Made by a program: the position numbers and the translations under genes. 64,000 bases of DNA from Marinoscillum sp040222955 (GTDB lineage Bacteria > Bacteroidota > Bacteroidia > Cytophagales > Cyclobacteriaceae), in assembly GCF_040222955.1 (NCBI RefSeq), contig NZ_JAVKCA010000021.1, forward strand, positions 310,001 through 374,000, written 5' to 3'. Below the pieces are notes generated by a model, which was not told where the DNA came from, did not search any database, and saw only the letters and a list, made by a program, of their open reading frames with translations. The number at the start of each line of letters is the position of its first letter. Position 1 is the stretch's first letter. Below are positions 44,806 to 55,281 of the stretch, one piece after another.

Positions 44806-47578
44806 GGAAAGTACCCGGCTTTTTCCCATACCGCCTTTCAAAAAGTGTGGAGAAGTAGGAAGCCTGTCTGAAGCCGACAGCAGACGCCAGCTCGTTGGTA
44901 CTGGAATACACTTTTTTTCGTGCCAGCTCAATGGCTTTGGTGAGCTTGATCTCCTGAATAAATTGCAGTGGTGTAAGGCCAGTAGCTCCCTTTAGGTAGC
45001 GATAAAGCTGACGCTCGCTCATCGCTGCTCCATCCGCCAGGCGAAGCACATTGAAGTTGGCATCCTCTATATTGGTCAGCACTTCTTTCTTTAGCCGTTT
45101 CATGATGCGTTCATCATACGAATCTTCATCCGACTGTACATTGATAGAGATACGGCTCAGGAAATTGTCATAGAGATTTTTAACCCGGATGATCAGCTCT
45201 TCAGGGTCAAATGGTTTGGTAAGAAAGTCGTCGATTCCAATCCGCAACGCTTCCTTGCGAAGGTTATCATCCGCCAAAGCCGACAGGTGGATAAACGGCA
45301 GGTGTCTCCAGAGCGGATCCGCCTTCACCTCGCGAAGAAAAGCAAAACCATCCATTCCTGACATCATCACATCAGAAACAATGAAGCGAATGTTCTGGGT
45401 TCTCAGCACCTGTAAACCTTCTTCGGCACTGGCTACTTCCACTACTTCAAAATGCGGCACCAGCAGTGAGGCCACATAACTGCTCATATCCTTGTTGTCC
45501 TCCACCAGTAACAAGCTTGGTCGATTATCGAGCGACAATAATGCTTCCGCCGCGCCTACCTGAGATGTATCTTCACTGGAATCGACCTCCTCCTCAACTG
45601 CCGTAGTAATCATGTGCGCAGGAAGCGATAGGGTAAATACACTGCCCACGCCCAACTGACTGCTCACTTTAAGCTCCCCACCGTGCATCTCCGCTATTTC
45701 CTTGGAAAGTGCCAGGCCTATACCCGTTCCTCCCTGCATCTGATGCTCGGGGTCTGTCGATTGAAAAAACCGATCAAAAACATAAGGTAGGTCTTTGGGG
45801 CTGATTCCCGATCCGGTGTCCTTCACCAATATTTCCAATCCTTTATCCGCGTGCACCAACACCTCTACAGCTCCACCTCTGGGGGTAAACTTGAGCGCAT
45901 TGCTGATCAGGTTGACCATGAGCTTATTGATCTTCTCTTTGTCAGCTTTGATGTACACGTCCATTGGGCATCGGTTATGCAGCGCTACTCCCAGCTGCTC
46001 CGCCCTTGAAGTAAAAGAACTAACGATCATTGAAACCTGCTCACACAACCCGAAAGTACTTTCATTCAGGCTTATTTCACCTTCCTCCAGACGCGAGAGG
46101 TCAAGGATTTCGTTCACGAGATTGGCCAGGCTGTTGGCATTCTTTTCCACCATCATTAAATCCTGCCGCACCTCATCCGGGAGATCATACTCGGCAATAA
46201 CGCGATTCACAGGACCTTTAATCAATGTTAGCGGAGTCCTCAACTCATGCGCAACATTTACAAACCACCGGCTTTTTGTCTGATTGAGGGTTTCCACCTG
46301 AGCCATGTGCGATTCTATTTCACTGTTTTTGAGGCGCAGCATGTCATTCGCTTTTTTACGAAGTGTATAACCTCTGTATATCAGAAACAAAATAATCACA
46401 AGCAGAGCCACCACCACTACCAGAGCAGTCTGCATATTCTGCTGCCTGTCCATGTTATAACCGGCCTCCTGTAGCTGAAGGTTCTTCTCGGCCAACTCCC
46501 TATCATGCTTTTCAGCCTGGTACTTGGCTTTAATGGATTCAATAAGCTGGGTATTTTGCAAATTGAAAATAGAATCATCCTCCACCTTGATGAGCTTGAA
46601 AACATCATAAGCCTCCTTATAACGTCCGGTCCTGCTGTAAACCTGTTCCAGTACCTCCCAGGCATTCACCCGGAGTTGAGCATTGTTAATTTTTTCCGCT
46701 ATCCCCAGGGCCTTCTTCATGAAATACTCAGCTGAATCCAACTTCCCATAGGCATAGTAATAGTGCCCCATTGCCTGATAGCTAAAGCCAAACCACTTGG
46801 GGTCCTCTAACTCAGCTGCGATTACCAGTGTTTTATTCAGAAACGCCGAAGCTTCTCCAAACAGCTCCAGGTCTTTGTAGGTCAGGGCCATGTTATGATA
46901 GAGTTTATGCAGTAGCACCCTGTCGTTGGTTTCCTGAGCTATCCGTACGGCCTTTTCATACATCTGAATTCCCTTTTTCTCTTCACCCTCGATACAATAA
47001 ATGCTGCCTATGGTGTTATAGCATGCACCTACCACATCTTGTCGGCCCAATTTCTGAGCCAACTCTATACACTCTTCATAATATTGGAGGGCCGTAGGGT
47101 GATCATTGATGTAATCGTAGTTTACTCCGATTTTTCGCAGAGTAAGTAAATAATTCACCGAGTCGCCAAGGTTTTCGTAAATCTTCAGGGCGGCTGACAG
47201 GAGCTCAAGGGCTATCGCATTGTCATCTTCCTCCATCGCCATATCTCCCAGTAAAAGATGATTAGCCGCAACAAGCTCCTTATTTTCCAAATCATCCAAC
47301 AACTCCAGGGATTTTTTGATATGAGTGCGTGCCTGCTGAAAATCGTGTGTAAGCTGATATTGTTTGGCCAGGTGGTGAAAGAAGCTGCTGGCACTGTCGG
47401 CGGATAAAGTGCCTGCCTTCAGGCCGCTTTCCACCTTCACAATTACCCCCGCTATACGTAAAGAGTCTCTGGCCATGTCCAGACCAGAAAAGGCATTCTG
47501 GGAAACGCCTGCCCATGAAAAGTACGTGGATAGAGCACAGAGGCTTACCACAATAACTACTTTACAGAGTAACTTCAT
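44795..47578 (-). CDS. hybrid two-component regulator: TPR, kinase, receiver, AraC HTH
   Basis: 927 residues from the ATG at 47578 (the longer frame starts with TTG and lacks a signal-like N-terminus). A signal peptide is followed by TPR repeats (about 40-370) in the periplasm, one membrane helix near 390-405 (VVVVALLVIILFLIYRGY), HisKA with the phosphorylated His near 444 in VAHELRTPLTLI, an ATPase domain, a receiver with Asp near 737 in VSDVMMSGMDG, and an AraC-type HTH at the C-terminus (MSERQLYRYLKGATGLTPLQ). Sensing by TPR and direct DNA binding occur in one protein. It is a paralogue of the protein at 49705-52536. Confidence 0.9.
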   Translation of the reverse strand: MKLLCKVVIVVSLCALSTYFSWAGVSQNAFSGLDMARDSLRIAGVIVKVESGLKAGTLSADSASSFFHHLAKQYQLTHDFQQARTHIKKSLELLDDLENKELVAANHLLLGDMAMEEDDNAIALELLSAALKIYENLGDSVNYLLTLRKIGVNYDYINDHPTALQYYEECIELAQKLGRQDVVGACYNTIGSIYCIEGEEKKGIQMYEKAVRIAQETNDRVLLHKLYHNMALTYKDLELFGEASAFLNKTLVIAAELEDPKWFGFSYQAMGHYYYAYGKLDSAEYFMKKALGIAEKINNAQLRVNAWEVLEQVYSRTGRYKEAYDVFKLIKVEDDSIFNLQNTQLIESIKAKYQAEKHDRELAEKNLQLQEAGYNMDRQQNMQTALVVVVALLVIILFLIYRGYTLRKKANDMLRLKNSEIESHMAQVETLNQTKSRWFVNVAHELRTPLTLIKGPVNRVIAEYDLPDEVRQDLMMVEKNANSLANLVNEILDLSRLEEGEISLNESTFGLCEQVSMIVSSFTSRAEQLGVALHNRCPMDVYIKADKEKINKLMVNLISNALKFTPRGGAVEVLVHADKGLEILVKDTGSGISPKDLPYVFDRFFQSTDPEHQMQGGTGIGLALSKEIAEMHGGELKVSSQLGVGSVFTLSLPAHMITTAVEEEVDSSEDTSQVGAAEALLSLDNRPSLLLVEDNKDMSSYVASLLVPHFEVVEVASAEEGLQVLRTQNIRFIVSDVMMSGMDGFAFLREVKADPLWRHLPFIHLSALADDNLRKEALRIGIDDFLTKPFDPEELIIRVKNLYDNFLSRISINVQSDEDSYDERIMKRLKKEVLTNIEDANFNVLRLADGAAMSERQLYRYLKGATGLTPLQFIQEIKLTKAIELARKKVYSSTNELASAVGFRQASYFSTLFERRYGKKPGTFLKS

Positions 47579-47700
47579 CTTTCGTCCAGCGGTGAAAACG
47601 AAATATAAAACAGAAACCCTCAATAAAACCCATTACGGGAATAAATTGACCAATAAATACCCTATTTATGGGATATTTAAATGCCCAAAATGTGGAATTT

Positions 47701-48546
47701 TCAGTTGATCACTCTGCGGATATTCCTTCCTGACTCCAAAAACTTCTGAAGCCCTGAATCATCGTTTTCTTCCAGCATTTTTTTGAAATCCTCAGCTTTG
47801 TGCAGGAAGTTGCTCAATGCTTCTAATACCATTTCTTTGTTTTCCATAAAAATAGGCGCCCACATCTCTGGTGAACTCTTGGCCAAACGGACAGTGGAAG
47901 CAAATCCGGATCCAGCCAGCTCCAGAATGATGTCGCCATCTTTTTCTTTATCAAGGACGGCATTGCTAAGTGCAAACGATGTGATGTGGCTGAGGTGTGA
48001 AATATAAGCCAGATGGCGATCATGGGCCCTCGCTTCCATCAGCTCCAAACGCATTTTCAGCCCCTGGCAGACTTCTTTAAAAGAAGTGAGGGCCTTCTCT
48101 TCGGTTTTCGCAAATTCACATATAATCATGAGTTTTTCCTCGAAAAGACTGGCAAACGCGGCATCAGGACCACTGTACTCAGTGCCGGCGATCGGGTGCG
48201 CCGCAATAAACTGAGCCCTCCGGGGATGAGTAGCGACTCCCTCACATATCTTGCCTTTGGTAGATCCAAAATCGATCACCACCTGTCCTGGCCGCAGCTG
48301 ATCCAATATTCCGGGAAGCTGCTTGCAGATGACGTCCACAGGAATAGAAAGGATAATCCAATCCGCCCATAGGATCCCCGATTCAAGGGTGTCAAACTTT
48401 TGGTCGATGATACCCAGCACAATGGATCGGTCCAGATTGGCAGGGTTGCGACTATAGCCACCAGCCTCAGACAAGAAGCCACCCGCCCTCATGGCCAATG
48501 AAAAAGAACCTCCAATTAATCCGGTACCCACAAATAATACTTTCAT
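47701..48546 (-). CDS. tyrA: prephenate dehydrogenase
   Basis: Oxidative decarboxylation of prephenate to 4-hydroxyphenylpyruvate in tyrosine synthesis. The NAD(P) loop is GTGLIGGS at residues 7-14. The conserved IAAHPIAGTEYSGPDAAFA and SHLSHITSFALSNAV regions carry the catalytic His and substrate contacts. The length of 281 residues indicates a monofunctional enzyme without a chorismate mutase domain. Its ATG overlaps the end of the aminotransferase gene by 4 bases. Confidence 0.93.
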   Translation of the reverse strand: MKVLFVGTGLIGGSFSLAMRAGGFLSEAGGYSRNPANLDRSIVLGIIDQKFDTLESGILWADWIILSIPVDVICKQLPGILDQLRPGQVVIDFGSTKGKICEGVATHPRRAQFIAAHPIAGTEYSGPDAAFASLFEEKLMIICEFAKTEEKALTSFKEVCQGLKMRLELMEARAHDRHLAYISHLSHITSFALSNAVLDKEKDGDIILELAGSGFASTVRLAKSSPEMWAPIFMENKEMVLEALSNFLHKAEDFKKMLEENDDSGLQKFLESGRNIRRVIN

Positions 48547-49685
48547 GACATGCGTTTATAAACCTCCTCCAAAACCTCTACCGAAGCACAAAGCGACAGG
48601 CGAATATAGGATTTACCAGCTTCTCCGAAGATAAATCCAGGAGCCATAAACACATCATATCGCTCCAGTAGCTCCTCCACAAATGCCTCACCGTCCCCGT
48701 TGGGTGCTTTGGCCCACACAAACATACCTGACTGATTATCAGCATATTCACACTGGAGCAGGTCCATGATTTTGAAACCAAGAAGCTGGCGCTGCCGGTA
48801 TTGATCATTCAACCCTTCAAACCAACTGTGATCGAGGTTCAGCGCTTTAATAGCGGCCAACTGCACTGGTTTGAACATCCCGGAATCCATATTACTTTTG
48901 ATCTGGAGCACGGGCTGAATGAGTTGCTCACTCCCGAGGGCCCATCCCACCCGCCATCCGGCCATGTTATAGGACTTGGACAGCGAATTGAGTTCGATGG
49001 CCACCTCTTCTGCACCTTTTATATTGAAAATACTCAGTGGAGTGTCGTTCAAAATAAAGCTGTAAGGATTGTCGTGGCAGAGGAGTATGTTTCTCGATCT
49101 GGCAAAATCTACATACCTGGCCAGTAAGTCCCTATCCGCCCTGGTGCCTGTAGGCATGTGGGGATAATTAATCCACAGTATTTTCACTTTGGAACAATCC
49201 AGCTGCTCCAAAAACTCCCAATCCGGTGCCCAGCCGGATAACTCAAGCAGCGGAAAGTAGACTGGCTCCGCCCCAACAATACGGGTCACAGAAGTATAGG
49301 TGGGATAACCTAAGGCCGGAATCAACACCTGATCGCCGGGATTCAGGTAGGCCAGGGATGTATGCATGATCCCTTCTTTGGAACCCAAAAGGGGCAATAC
49401 TGCCTTATCCCCGGTATTCACATGGTATTCTCGGGCATAAAACCCTCGAATGGCCTCTCCCAGCGCAGGTAATCCCTGATAAGGCTGATAACCATGAGCA
49501 TCATCAGACTGAGCAGCGCCCGAAAGTGCTCCGATCACCTCCGCATGAGGCATCTGATCCGGACTGCCTATTCCCAGGTTGATGATGGGCCTTCCTTCAC
49601 CCATCAGCTGACGAATAGCCCTCAGCTTTGCTGAAAAGTAATACTCTGAAAATTGCGCAAGTCTGTCTGCTGGCTTGATATTCAT
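48543..49685 (-). CDS. class I/II aminotransferase, probably aromatic or prephenate aminotransferase
   Basis: 380 residues, PLP fold type I. The PLP lysine is in ELNSLSKSYNMAGWRVGWAL near residue 236, and LGIGSPDQMP, GLPALGEAIRGFY and SYIRLSLC are the usual conserved blocks. It is coupled to tyrA by a 4-base overlap, so transamination of aromatic keto acids is the natural role; aspartate or other specificity is possible. It lies 19 bases after the second hybrid sensor gene. The pheA and DAHP synthase genes that often join this pair in Bacteroidetes are not here. Confidence 0.85.
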   Translation of the reverse strand: MNIKPADRLAQFSEYYFSAKLRAIRQLMGEGRPIINLGIGSPDQMPHAEVIGALSGAAQSDDAHGYQPYQGLPALGEAIRGFYAREYHVNTGDKAVLPLLGSKEGIMHTSLAYLNPGDQVLIPALGYPTYTSVTRIVGAEPVYFPLLELSGWAPDWEFLEQLDCSKVKILWINYPHMPTGTRADRDLLARYVDFARSRNILLCHDNPYSFILNDTPLSIFNIKGAEEVAIELNSLSKSYNMAGWRVGWALGSEQLIQPVLQIKSNMDSGMFKPVQLAAIKALNLDHSWFEGLNDQYRQRQLLGFKIMDLLQCEYADNQSGMFVWAKAPNGDGEAFVEELLERYDVFMAPGFIFGEAGKSYIRLSLCASVEVLEEVYKRMS

Positions 49686-49704
49686 CCCTCCGGGTTAAAG
49701 AGCA

Positions 49705-52536
49705 CTAAGAGAAATAATCGATTGGTTTTTTCCCAAACCTTTCCAAATAAAGTTTAGAAAAGTGCGAGGTAGAATCAAAACCTACTGCTCCGGCTATCTG
49801 CGAAAGTTTATCAAATCGATTGCTGATCAGCAGCTCCCTGGCATGTTGCAGCTTAATCTCCTGAATCAATTTGGAGGGCGACATGCCAACTGCTTCTGCT
49901 GTTTTTCTGTAAAGCTGACGCTCACTCAAACCGAGGTGCATAGCCACCTGAAGTACATTGAGGGACTTTTCAGCAACATGTTCTTTGACATATTCTCTGA
50001 TATTGAGCACCAGGTCATGCTGATCTCCTAGCTGGACTTTTTCATCTTCCTCTTCAAATTCTTTGGCCCATCTGATACGCTCCCGAAGGTTTTTCACCAC
50101 GTTGGAGATTCTTATCAGCAGCTCTTCAGCTTCAAATGGTTTGAGAATGTAATCATCTACTCCCATTCTCAACCCTTTGATACGCTCCTGATTTTCAGCC
50201 ACAGCCGTGAGCACAATGACGGGGATTTTGGCCTTGGAAGGTTTCCCTTGCAAGGCCTCTATGAACTCCCAGCCATTCATCACAGGCATCATCACATCGG
50301 TGAGAATCAGGTCCGGGCTCTCACGCTCCAGCTGATCCAAAGCATCCTGCCCGTGCTCAGCCATGATCAGCTGAAAGTGATCCCGCAGAATAGTCCCGAG
50401 ATAAGACCTGATGTCAGGATTATCTTCCACAATCATCACGGAAGTATCTGACGGTATTTCCAGCGTATCCATTCGCAGGTCCGCGGGGGTCACCGCCTCC
50501 AGCTGGTAACTGTCACCCACCAGGGCTTCGGGTGTTTCGTCAGTAGGCTGAAGGATCATCCTAAACGTACTGCCCTTTCCCAGCTCACTGGTTACAGAAA
50601 GCTCACCACCCATCATGTCGATCAGTTCCTTGGAGATGGCAAGGCCCATCCCTGACCCAAATGAAGTGGACATCTGATCTTTAGCCTGATAAAAACGATC
50701 GAAGATGTAGGGAACTTCCTCTGGCCTGATGCCTGTGCCATTGTCTGTCACCAGCACCTCAATCCCTTCCAGGACCCTGCTCATTGTCACTTTCACAGTA
50801 CCACCCTGAGGTGTGAACTTGAACGCATTGTATATGAGGTTATTGATTACTTTTTCAAACTGATTTTCATCCAGCATTGCCGCCGTGACCTCATGCTGAT
50901 TGCTGGTATAGGAGAGCCCTATTTGTCGGCTCTCCGCCAGAGAAGAAAATGCGCCACAGATCCGCTTCAACAGACCATCCACATCCACTGGTTTCACTGT
51001 CACCAGTTTTTGCTTTAGCTCAATCTTGGAGAGGTCCAGCAAGTCATTGACCATAACTGCCAGCTGATGCACATTTCTCTTAATCTTTTTGAGTGGCTCG
51101 GAAGCCTGCGCAGGCAACTTTTTGATACTCATGGCATCCTCAGCGTGCCCTTGTATCAGAGTGAGTGGGGTCCGGAGCTCGTGACTTACATTGGCAAAAA
51201 ATTGTGACTTCAGGTCATTGAGTTCTGTCAATCGCCTGGCCTGCTCTTCGATCAGTTTCTTATCTGTTGATAATTTCTCATTAGTACGCTGTTTCAGTCT
51301 GAAGAAGTAGATCAGTAAGACCAATCCTGCCACCAATACCACCGCCAAGCTGAGAAGTAACAGATTAATCAATTTCTGCTGCTCTGCTTCCGTTCTCAGC
51401 AATAAATTCTCTGCTTCCTTTTTTTCTGTTTCATATTTGAAAGCCATGTCTGAAAGGGTTCGTGAATACGAAGCTTCGTTGATCTCCTCCACCACATCTA
51501 TGTATTCTTCAAAGTGGTCATTGGTGGATTCTGTTTTGCCCAGACCAAGCTCTGCGGTAATGAGGTAACTGAGGGCATTCCTCTTTATCGGCTTGAAATC
51601 CAGACTATCTGATAACCTGAGCGCCTCGGTGGCATGATAGAAGGAGTTTTTGTAATCACTGGCGCGCTCATAGGTAGCTGCCAGGGTATTGTGAGAGTTG
51701 GCAATACCACGGAGGTTATTCAGTCGCATTTTGATGACCAGACTCTTCTTACCATAGATGAGGGCTGAATCATAAAAAGCAGCATTGATGTGCAGTTGCT
51801 TCTCAAAGCAATTGGCCATATTGTTATAATAGTAACTGAACTGATGCGGAAAGTCCTCTTCATTGAGCCCCACCATCGCCTCCTTGAAGTAGGGTATTGC
51901 TTCGGCATGCTTGTTCATTTCCATGGTCATCAGACCAATATTGAAGGTGGCCTTTGAAACACCCGATGCATCGCCAAGTTCCTGGCTAATGGACAGGCTT
52001 TCCTCCAGGGTCACTATGGCCCTGTCGTAGAGTGACATCCCTTTATAGACAAAAGCGAGGGAATTGTAGGCGTTGGCCAGCTTTTTCAAATCCCCGCTCT
52101 TCTTTCTCAACGCTATGGCTTTAAGATGGTAATCCAAAGCACTCTGAAATTCGGAGAGCGATTCATAAGTATGCCCCAGGTGGTGGAAAATATCTGCCTT
52201 GTCAGCGTCATTTTGGGCCAGTTCCACAGCCTCTTTGGCATAAGTCAGGGCTTCGTCATAGTTTCCAAGCCCCTCCAGGGCTTTGGACAAAACATAGGCC
52301 GCCTCAAATGCCCATGGAGTATTCTTTTCATTACCCACAAGGTTTTCAACCTCACGTGCATATTGCAAAGACATTTCCCAATCCTGATACATATAAGCCT
52401 CAGCAAGCTGAAAGAGCACATCGATTCGTTCAGATCCGGAACTGTGATTGAGTGCCTGTGTGAGGCTGTCAATGTTCTGACTCTTAAGTGGTAAAATGAT
52501 CAGTGCGAGCAATAACGCACAAAGGTATATTCTCAT
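49705..52536 (-). CDS. hybrid two-component regulator: TPR, kinase, receiver, AraC HTH (second copy)
   Basis: 943 residues with the same order as the protein at 44795-47578: signal peptide, periplasmic TPR array (to about 380), membrane helix LLLLSLAVVLVAGLVLLIYF, HisKA with His near 451 (VSHELRTPLTLIQGH), ATPase, receiver with Asp near 746 (LTDVMMPVMNGWEF), and AraC HTH (LSERQLYRKTAEAVGMSPSK). Similar throughout to its paralogue but clearly diverged. It is 19 bases before the aminotransferase gene, so may share a transcript with aminotransferase and tyrA; target genes are not evident. Confidence 0.9.
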   Translation of the reverse strand: MRIYLCALLLALIILPLKSQNIDSLTQALNHSSGSERIDVLFQLAEAYMYQDWEMSLQYAREVENLVGNEKNTPWAFEAAYVLSKALEGLGNYDEALTYAKEAVELAQNDADKADIFHHLGHTYESLSEFQSALDYHLKAIALRKKSGDLKKLANAYNSLAFVYKGMSLYDRAIVTLEESLSISQELGDASGVSKATFNIGLMTMEMNKHAEAIPYFKEAMVGLNEEDFPHQFSYYYNNMANCFEKQLHINAAFYDSALIYGKKSLVIKMRLNNLRGIANSHNTLAATYERASDYKNSFYHATEALRLSDSLDFKPIKRNALSYLITAELGLGKTESTNDHFEEYIDVVEEINEASYSRTLSDMAFKYETEKKEAENLLLRTEAEQQKLINLLLLSLAVVLVAGLVLLIYFFRLKQRTNEKLSTDKKLIEEQARRLTELNDLKSQFFANVSHELRTPLTLIQGHAEDAMSIKKLPAQASEPLKKIKRNVHQLAVMVNDLLDLSKIELKQKLVTVKPVDVDGLLKRICGAFSSLAESRQIGLSYTSNQHEVTAAMLDENQFEKVINNLIYNAFKFTPQGGTVKVTMSRVLEGIEVLVTDNGTGIRPEEVPYIFDRFYQAKDQMSTSFGSGMGLAISKELIDMMGGELSVTSELGKGSTFRMILQPTDETPEALVGDSYQLEAVTPADLRMDTLEIPSDTSVMIVEDNPDIRSYLGTILRDHFQLIMAEHGQDALDQLERESPDLILTDVMMPVMNGWEFIEALQGKPSKAKIPVIVLTAVAENQERIKGLRMGVDDYILKPFEAEELLIRISNVVKNLRERIRWAKEFEEEDEKVQLGDQHDLVLNIREYVKEHVAEKSLNVLQVAMHLGLSERQLYRKTAEAVGMSPSKLIQEIKLQHARELLISNRFDKLSQIAGAVGFDSTSHFSKLYLERFGKKPIDYFS

Positions 52537-52586
52537 ATGACGTTCGGTGATTGAGCACAGGAAGGGATGATAAAGATAACCACCTC

Positions 52587-52615
52587 AAACAAAAAAATCC
52601 GCTCAAGCGGATTTT
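52587..52615 (-). terminator. terminator of the ABC permease gene
   Basis: Stem AAAATCCGC (52594-52602) / GCGGATTTT (52607-52615) with a TCAA loop; leftward it runs into seven T. It lies 24 bases after the permease stop. Confidence 0.85.
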
Positions 52616-52638
52616 AACTTCTAAGGTTCATCAAAAAA

Positions 52639-55281
52639 TCACTCATCCCGAAGCATATCTGCCGGATTGGTGCGGGCTGCGCGGGTTGTTTGCCACCCGA
52701 TTGTGAGCATACTCACGGAAAAAATCACTACCACCCCTGAAAGGAGCTCTACCGGGCCAATCACAACGCGATTGGCCAGATCATTCAGTACCAGGTGTTC
52801 GAAGAGCAGATAAGTCACCGGCACAGCAATGAGAGAAGCTGCCAGCAACATCATCACGAAACCACGGGACAAAATATAGATCAGGTGCTGTTCGGTGGCA
52901 CCCAGTACCTTTCTGATGCTAATCTCCTTCATACGTGTCTCGGTAGTAAAAATAGCCATGCCCAGCAGCCCCAGCGCAGCGATGGATATAGCCAGGAAGG
53001 CCAGAAACCCGATCACTTTGAAGTAGGTCTGAAACTGGGTATAGGCCTTTTGAATCTTATCTTCATAAAACTCTGCCTGAAAGGGATGCACCCGGTCTAC
53101 TTCCTTCCATACCGCCTCCAACTTGCTCATGAGCTCTACCATGTCGTCACTCGCTACCTTCAGATTGAGTAGATGGTAATCCTCGTAACCTTGCAAAAAA
53201 GCAAATGGCTCATGACCTTCAGAAATTCGCTGGTGCTGAAAATCCTTCACCACACCCACAATTTGCACATTCTTACTCCTGTCCACTGTCAGCACTTCTC
53301 CGAGCGCCTTATGTGGGTCCTCCATACCGAATCGACGCATCAGGCGCTCATTGATAATGGTAAACCTGGGGTCTTCATCCTTTTTGAGGTCATACGGGAA
53401 GGTTCCGCCTGCCAAAAATTCAAATTGGTGAAGCTCCAAATAGTCTTTATTCACATAGTTGACATGGATGCTCACAGAGTCCAGAGGGTCATTATACTTG
53501 GCATCATCACCCCATACTTCGCCAGTAGCAGGGAGCATCCCGGACATGGAGATGCCTTCCACCTCAGGGATTTTCAAAAATTCGCTCCTCAATACTTCTG
53601 CATCATTGCCCTGAAGTCTTACATTCAGAATATTCTCTGTCTCAAAACCCAAATCAAAATTGACCGCAAACTGATACTGCTGATAGGAAATAGTGGCGGC
53701 TATGATGAAGCCAATGGAGAGGGTAAACTGAAACACAATCAACATTCTTCGGAGGCTCATGCCGCCAAAAAGCTTCATTCCGGAAGGATCCTTAAGCACC
53801 CTTAACGCTCTAAGACCTGAAAGGAATATGGATGGTAAAATACCGGCCGCCAGACCAATGATAAAGGCGAAAATGACAAAATACAGCAAGTAAATCCACT
53901 GAAAATCAAGTGTCACCACCTGATTTTGGAAAAACAGGTGAATAAACTCCGGCTTAAGTAACAGGAACAGACCATAAGCCAGCGACAGGGCTATCATGGC
54001 TACCATAACAGCTTCAAAGACAAACTGTGTAAATATGTGCCCACGTCCAGCCCCAATCACTTTTCGGATTCCCACCTCTTTGGCTCTCCTAAGTGATCTC
54101 GCAATAGACAAATTGGTATAATTGAAACAGGCAGATAAAATAACAATCAGAGTAAGCCCCACAAGCAAATAGATCATTTTCCACTGAACCGTTGGCCCTA
54201 TCTGGTTAGACAGGTCCCTTCCCGGTACAATTTCCTGAAGGTTTTGGAGCGCATAGGTAATAAAAAACCGGTCATACTTTTCTCCCTCCTCTGCGGCGAT
54301 CTGATCCAGATGCTTCTGTACCACATCCACGCGCTGATTTTCCGGCAAAAGCAGGTATACATAATTCATCCAGACACTGCTATACTGGGTCATAAAAGTT
54401 TCTTCCTCCTGTCCTGCGGCGTAATGGTCCAGCGTACTCAGAGAACCCAACATATCAAACTCCATATGAGAATTGGCCGGCGGATCCTTTACCACTCCTG
54501 TGATCATTCCACTTTGAAACCCATAGCGCTCCTGCCCCATGAGCGCTATGGTTCGCCCTACTGGTTGTTCATCTTTAAACAACTTTTTGGCTAGTGACTC
54601 GGTGATGACAATTGATTTGGGGTCGCGCAGTACTGTGGCAGGATTGCCCGATACCAACTCAAAATCAAATACATCAAAGAAATTTTCGGAAGCCCAAAGC
54701 CCTTCCCCACTAATGATCCGCTCTCCTTCCTTCAGATCAGCTGTGAAATTCCTCCTCAAAATGGTAAGCCGCTCTATCCCGGTATAGTCCTGCTGGAGTC
54801 TCTTGCCTATAAAGATGGAAGTAGACGCCAGGTCGATCGGCTCATCATTCGTGATGCCCTTATAGGTAGTGAGGACTCTGTAGATCCGGTTTCCATTCTG
54901 ATGAAATCGATCGAAACTGAACAATTCACTGAGATAAGTGATCATCAGTATGCCTACAGACATTGATATGGCCAAGCCCACTATGTTGATCGCCGAAAAC
55001 ACTTTATTTCTGGCCAGGCTGCGCACTGAGGTTTTGAAGTAGCTTCCAAGCATAAAAAATGGATTTAGGTTTTGCAGTGCTTTGTGTTTTCTGATGGTGT
55101 ATGGCCTGAAAAACTTAATGACATCCAACAGGTAGATGATATTCGCCCTGAACCTGCCTCTGTGGAGGTTTCGATGATAATACTCGTGCAAGTCTCCCTG
55201 CAGGTCCTCTAGCAGCTCGGGCCGGCAGTACCAGCTCAGGAGCCTGTCGAGCCATTTGGGTGGGGTGCCTGGCCTCTTCAT
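52639..55281 (-). CDS. FtsX/MacB-type ABC transporter permease with a PadR-linked N-terminal domain
   Basis: 880 residues. The first 65 (PPKWLDRLLSWYCRPELLED, then HRGRFRANIIYLLDVIKF) form the short permease-prefix domain found beside PadR genes. Two FtsX permease halves follow, each with a MacB-like periplasmic core, eight helices in all. Conserved segments include GIRKVIGAGRGHIFTQFVFE and EISIRKVLGATEQHLIYIL. No ATPase gene is adjacent; such permeases work with a separate ABC ATPase, probably exporting or mechanically acting on envelope substrates. It overlaps padR by 4 bases (ATGA). Confidence 0.9.
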   Translation of the reverse strand: MKRPGTPPKWLDRLLSWYCRPELLEDLQGDLHEYYHRNLHRGRFRANIIYLLDVIKFFRPYTIRKHKALQNLNPFFMLGSYFKTSVRSLARNKVFSAINIVGLAISMSVGILMITYLSELFSFDRFHQNGNRIYRVLTTYKGITNDEPIDLASTSIFIGKRLQQDYTGIERLTILRRNFTADLKEGERIISGEGLWASENFFDVFDFELVSGNPATVLRDPKSIVITESLAKKLFKDEQPVGRTIALMGQERYGFQSGMITGVVKDPPANSHMEFDMLGSLSTLDHYAAGQEEETFMTQYSSVWMNYVYLLLPENQRVDVVQKHLDQIAAEEGEKYDRFFITYALQNLQEIVPGRDLSNQIGPTVQWKMIYLLVGLTLIVILSACFNYTNLSIARSLRRAKEVGIRKVIGAGRGHIFTQFVFEAVMVAMIALSLAYGLFLLLKPEFIHLFFQNQVVTLDFQWIYLLYFVIFAFIIGLAAGILPSIFLSGLRALRVLKDPSGMKLFGGMSLRRMLIVFQFTLSIGFIIAATISYQQYQFAVNFDLGFETENILNVRLQGNDAEVLRSEFLKIPEVEGISMSGMLPATGEVWGDDAKYNDPLDSVSIHVNYVNKDYLELHQFEFLAGGTFPYDLKKDEDPRFTIINERLMRRFGMEDPHKALGEVLTVDRSKNVQIVGVVKDFQHQRISEGHEPFAFLQGYEDYHLLNLKVASDDMVELMSKLEAVWKEVDRVHPFQAEFYEDKIQKAYTQFQTYFKVIGFLAFLAISIAALGLLGMAIFTTETRMKEISIRKVLGATEQHLIYILSRGFVMMLLAASLIAVPVTYLLFEHLVLNDLANRVVIGPVELLSGVVVIFSVSMLTIGWQTTRAARTNPADMLRDE

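Noticed and set aside
47578..47623. TTG start for the first hybrid sensor
   Set aside because: The ATG at 47578 begins a normal signal peptide.
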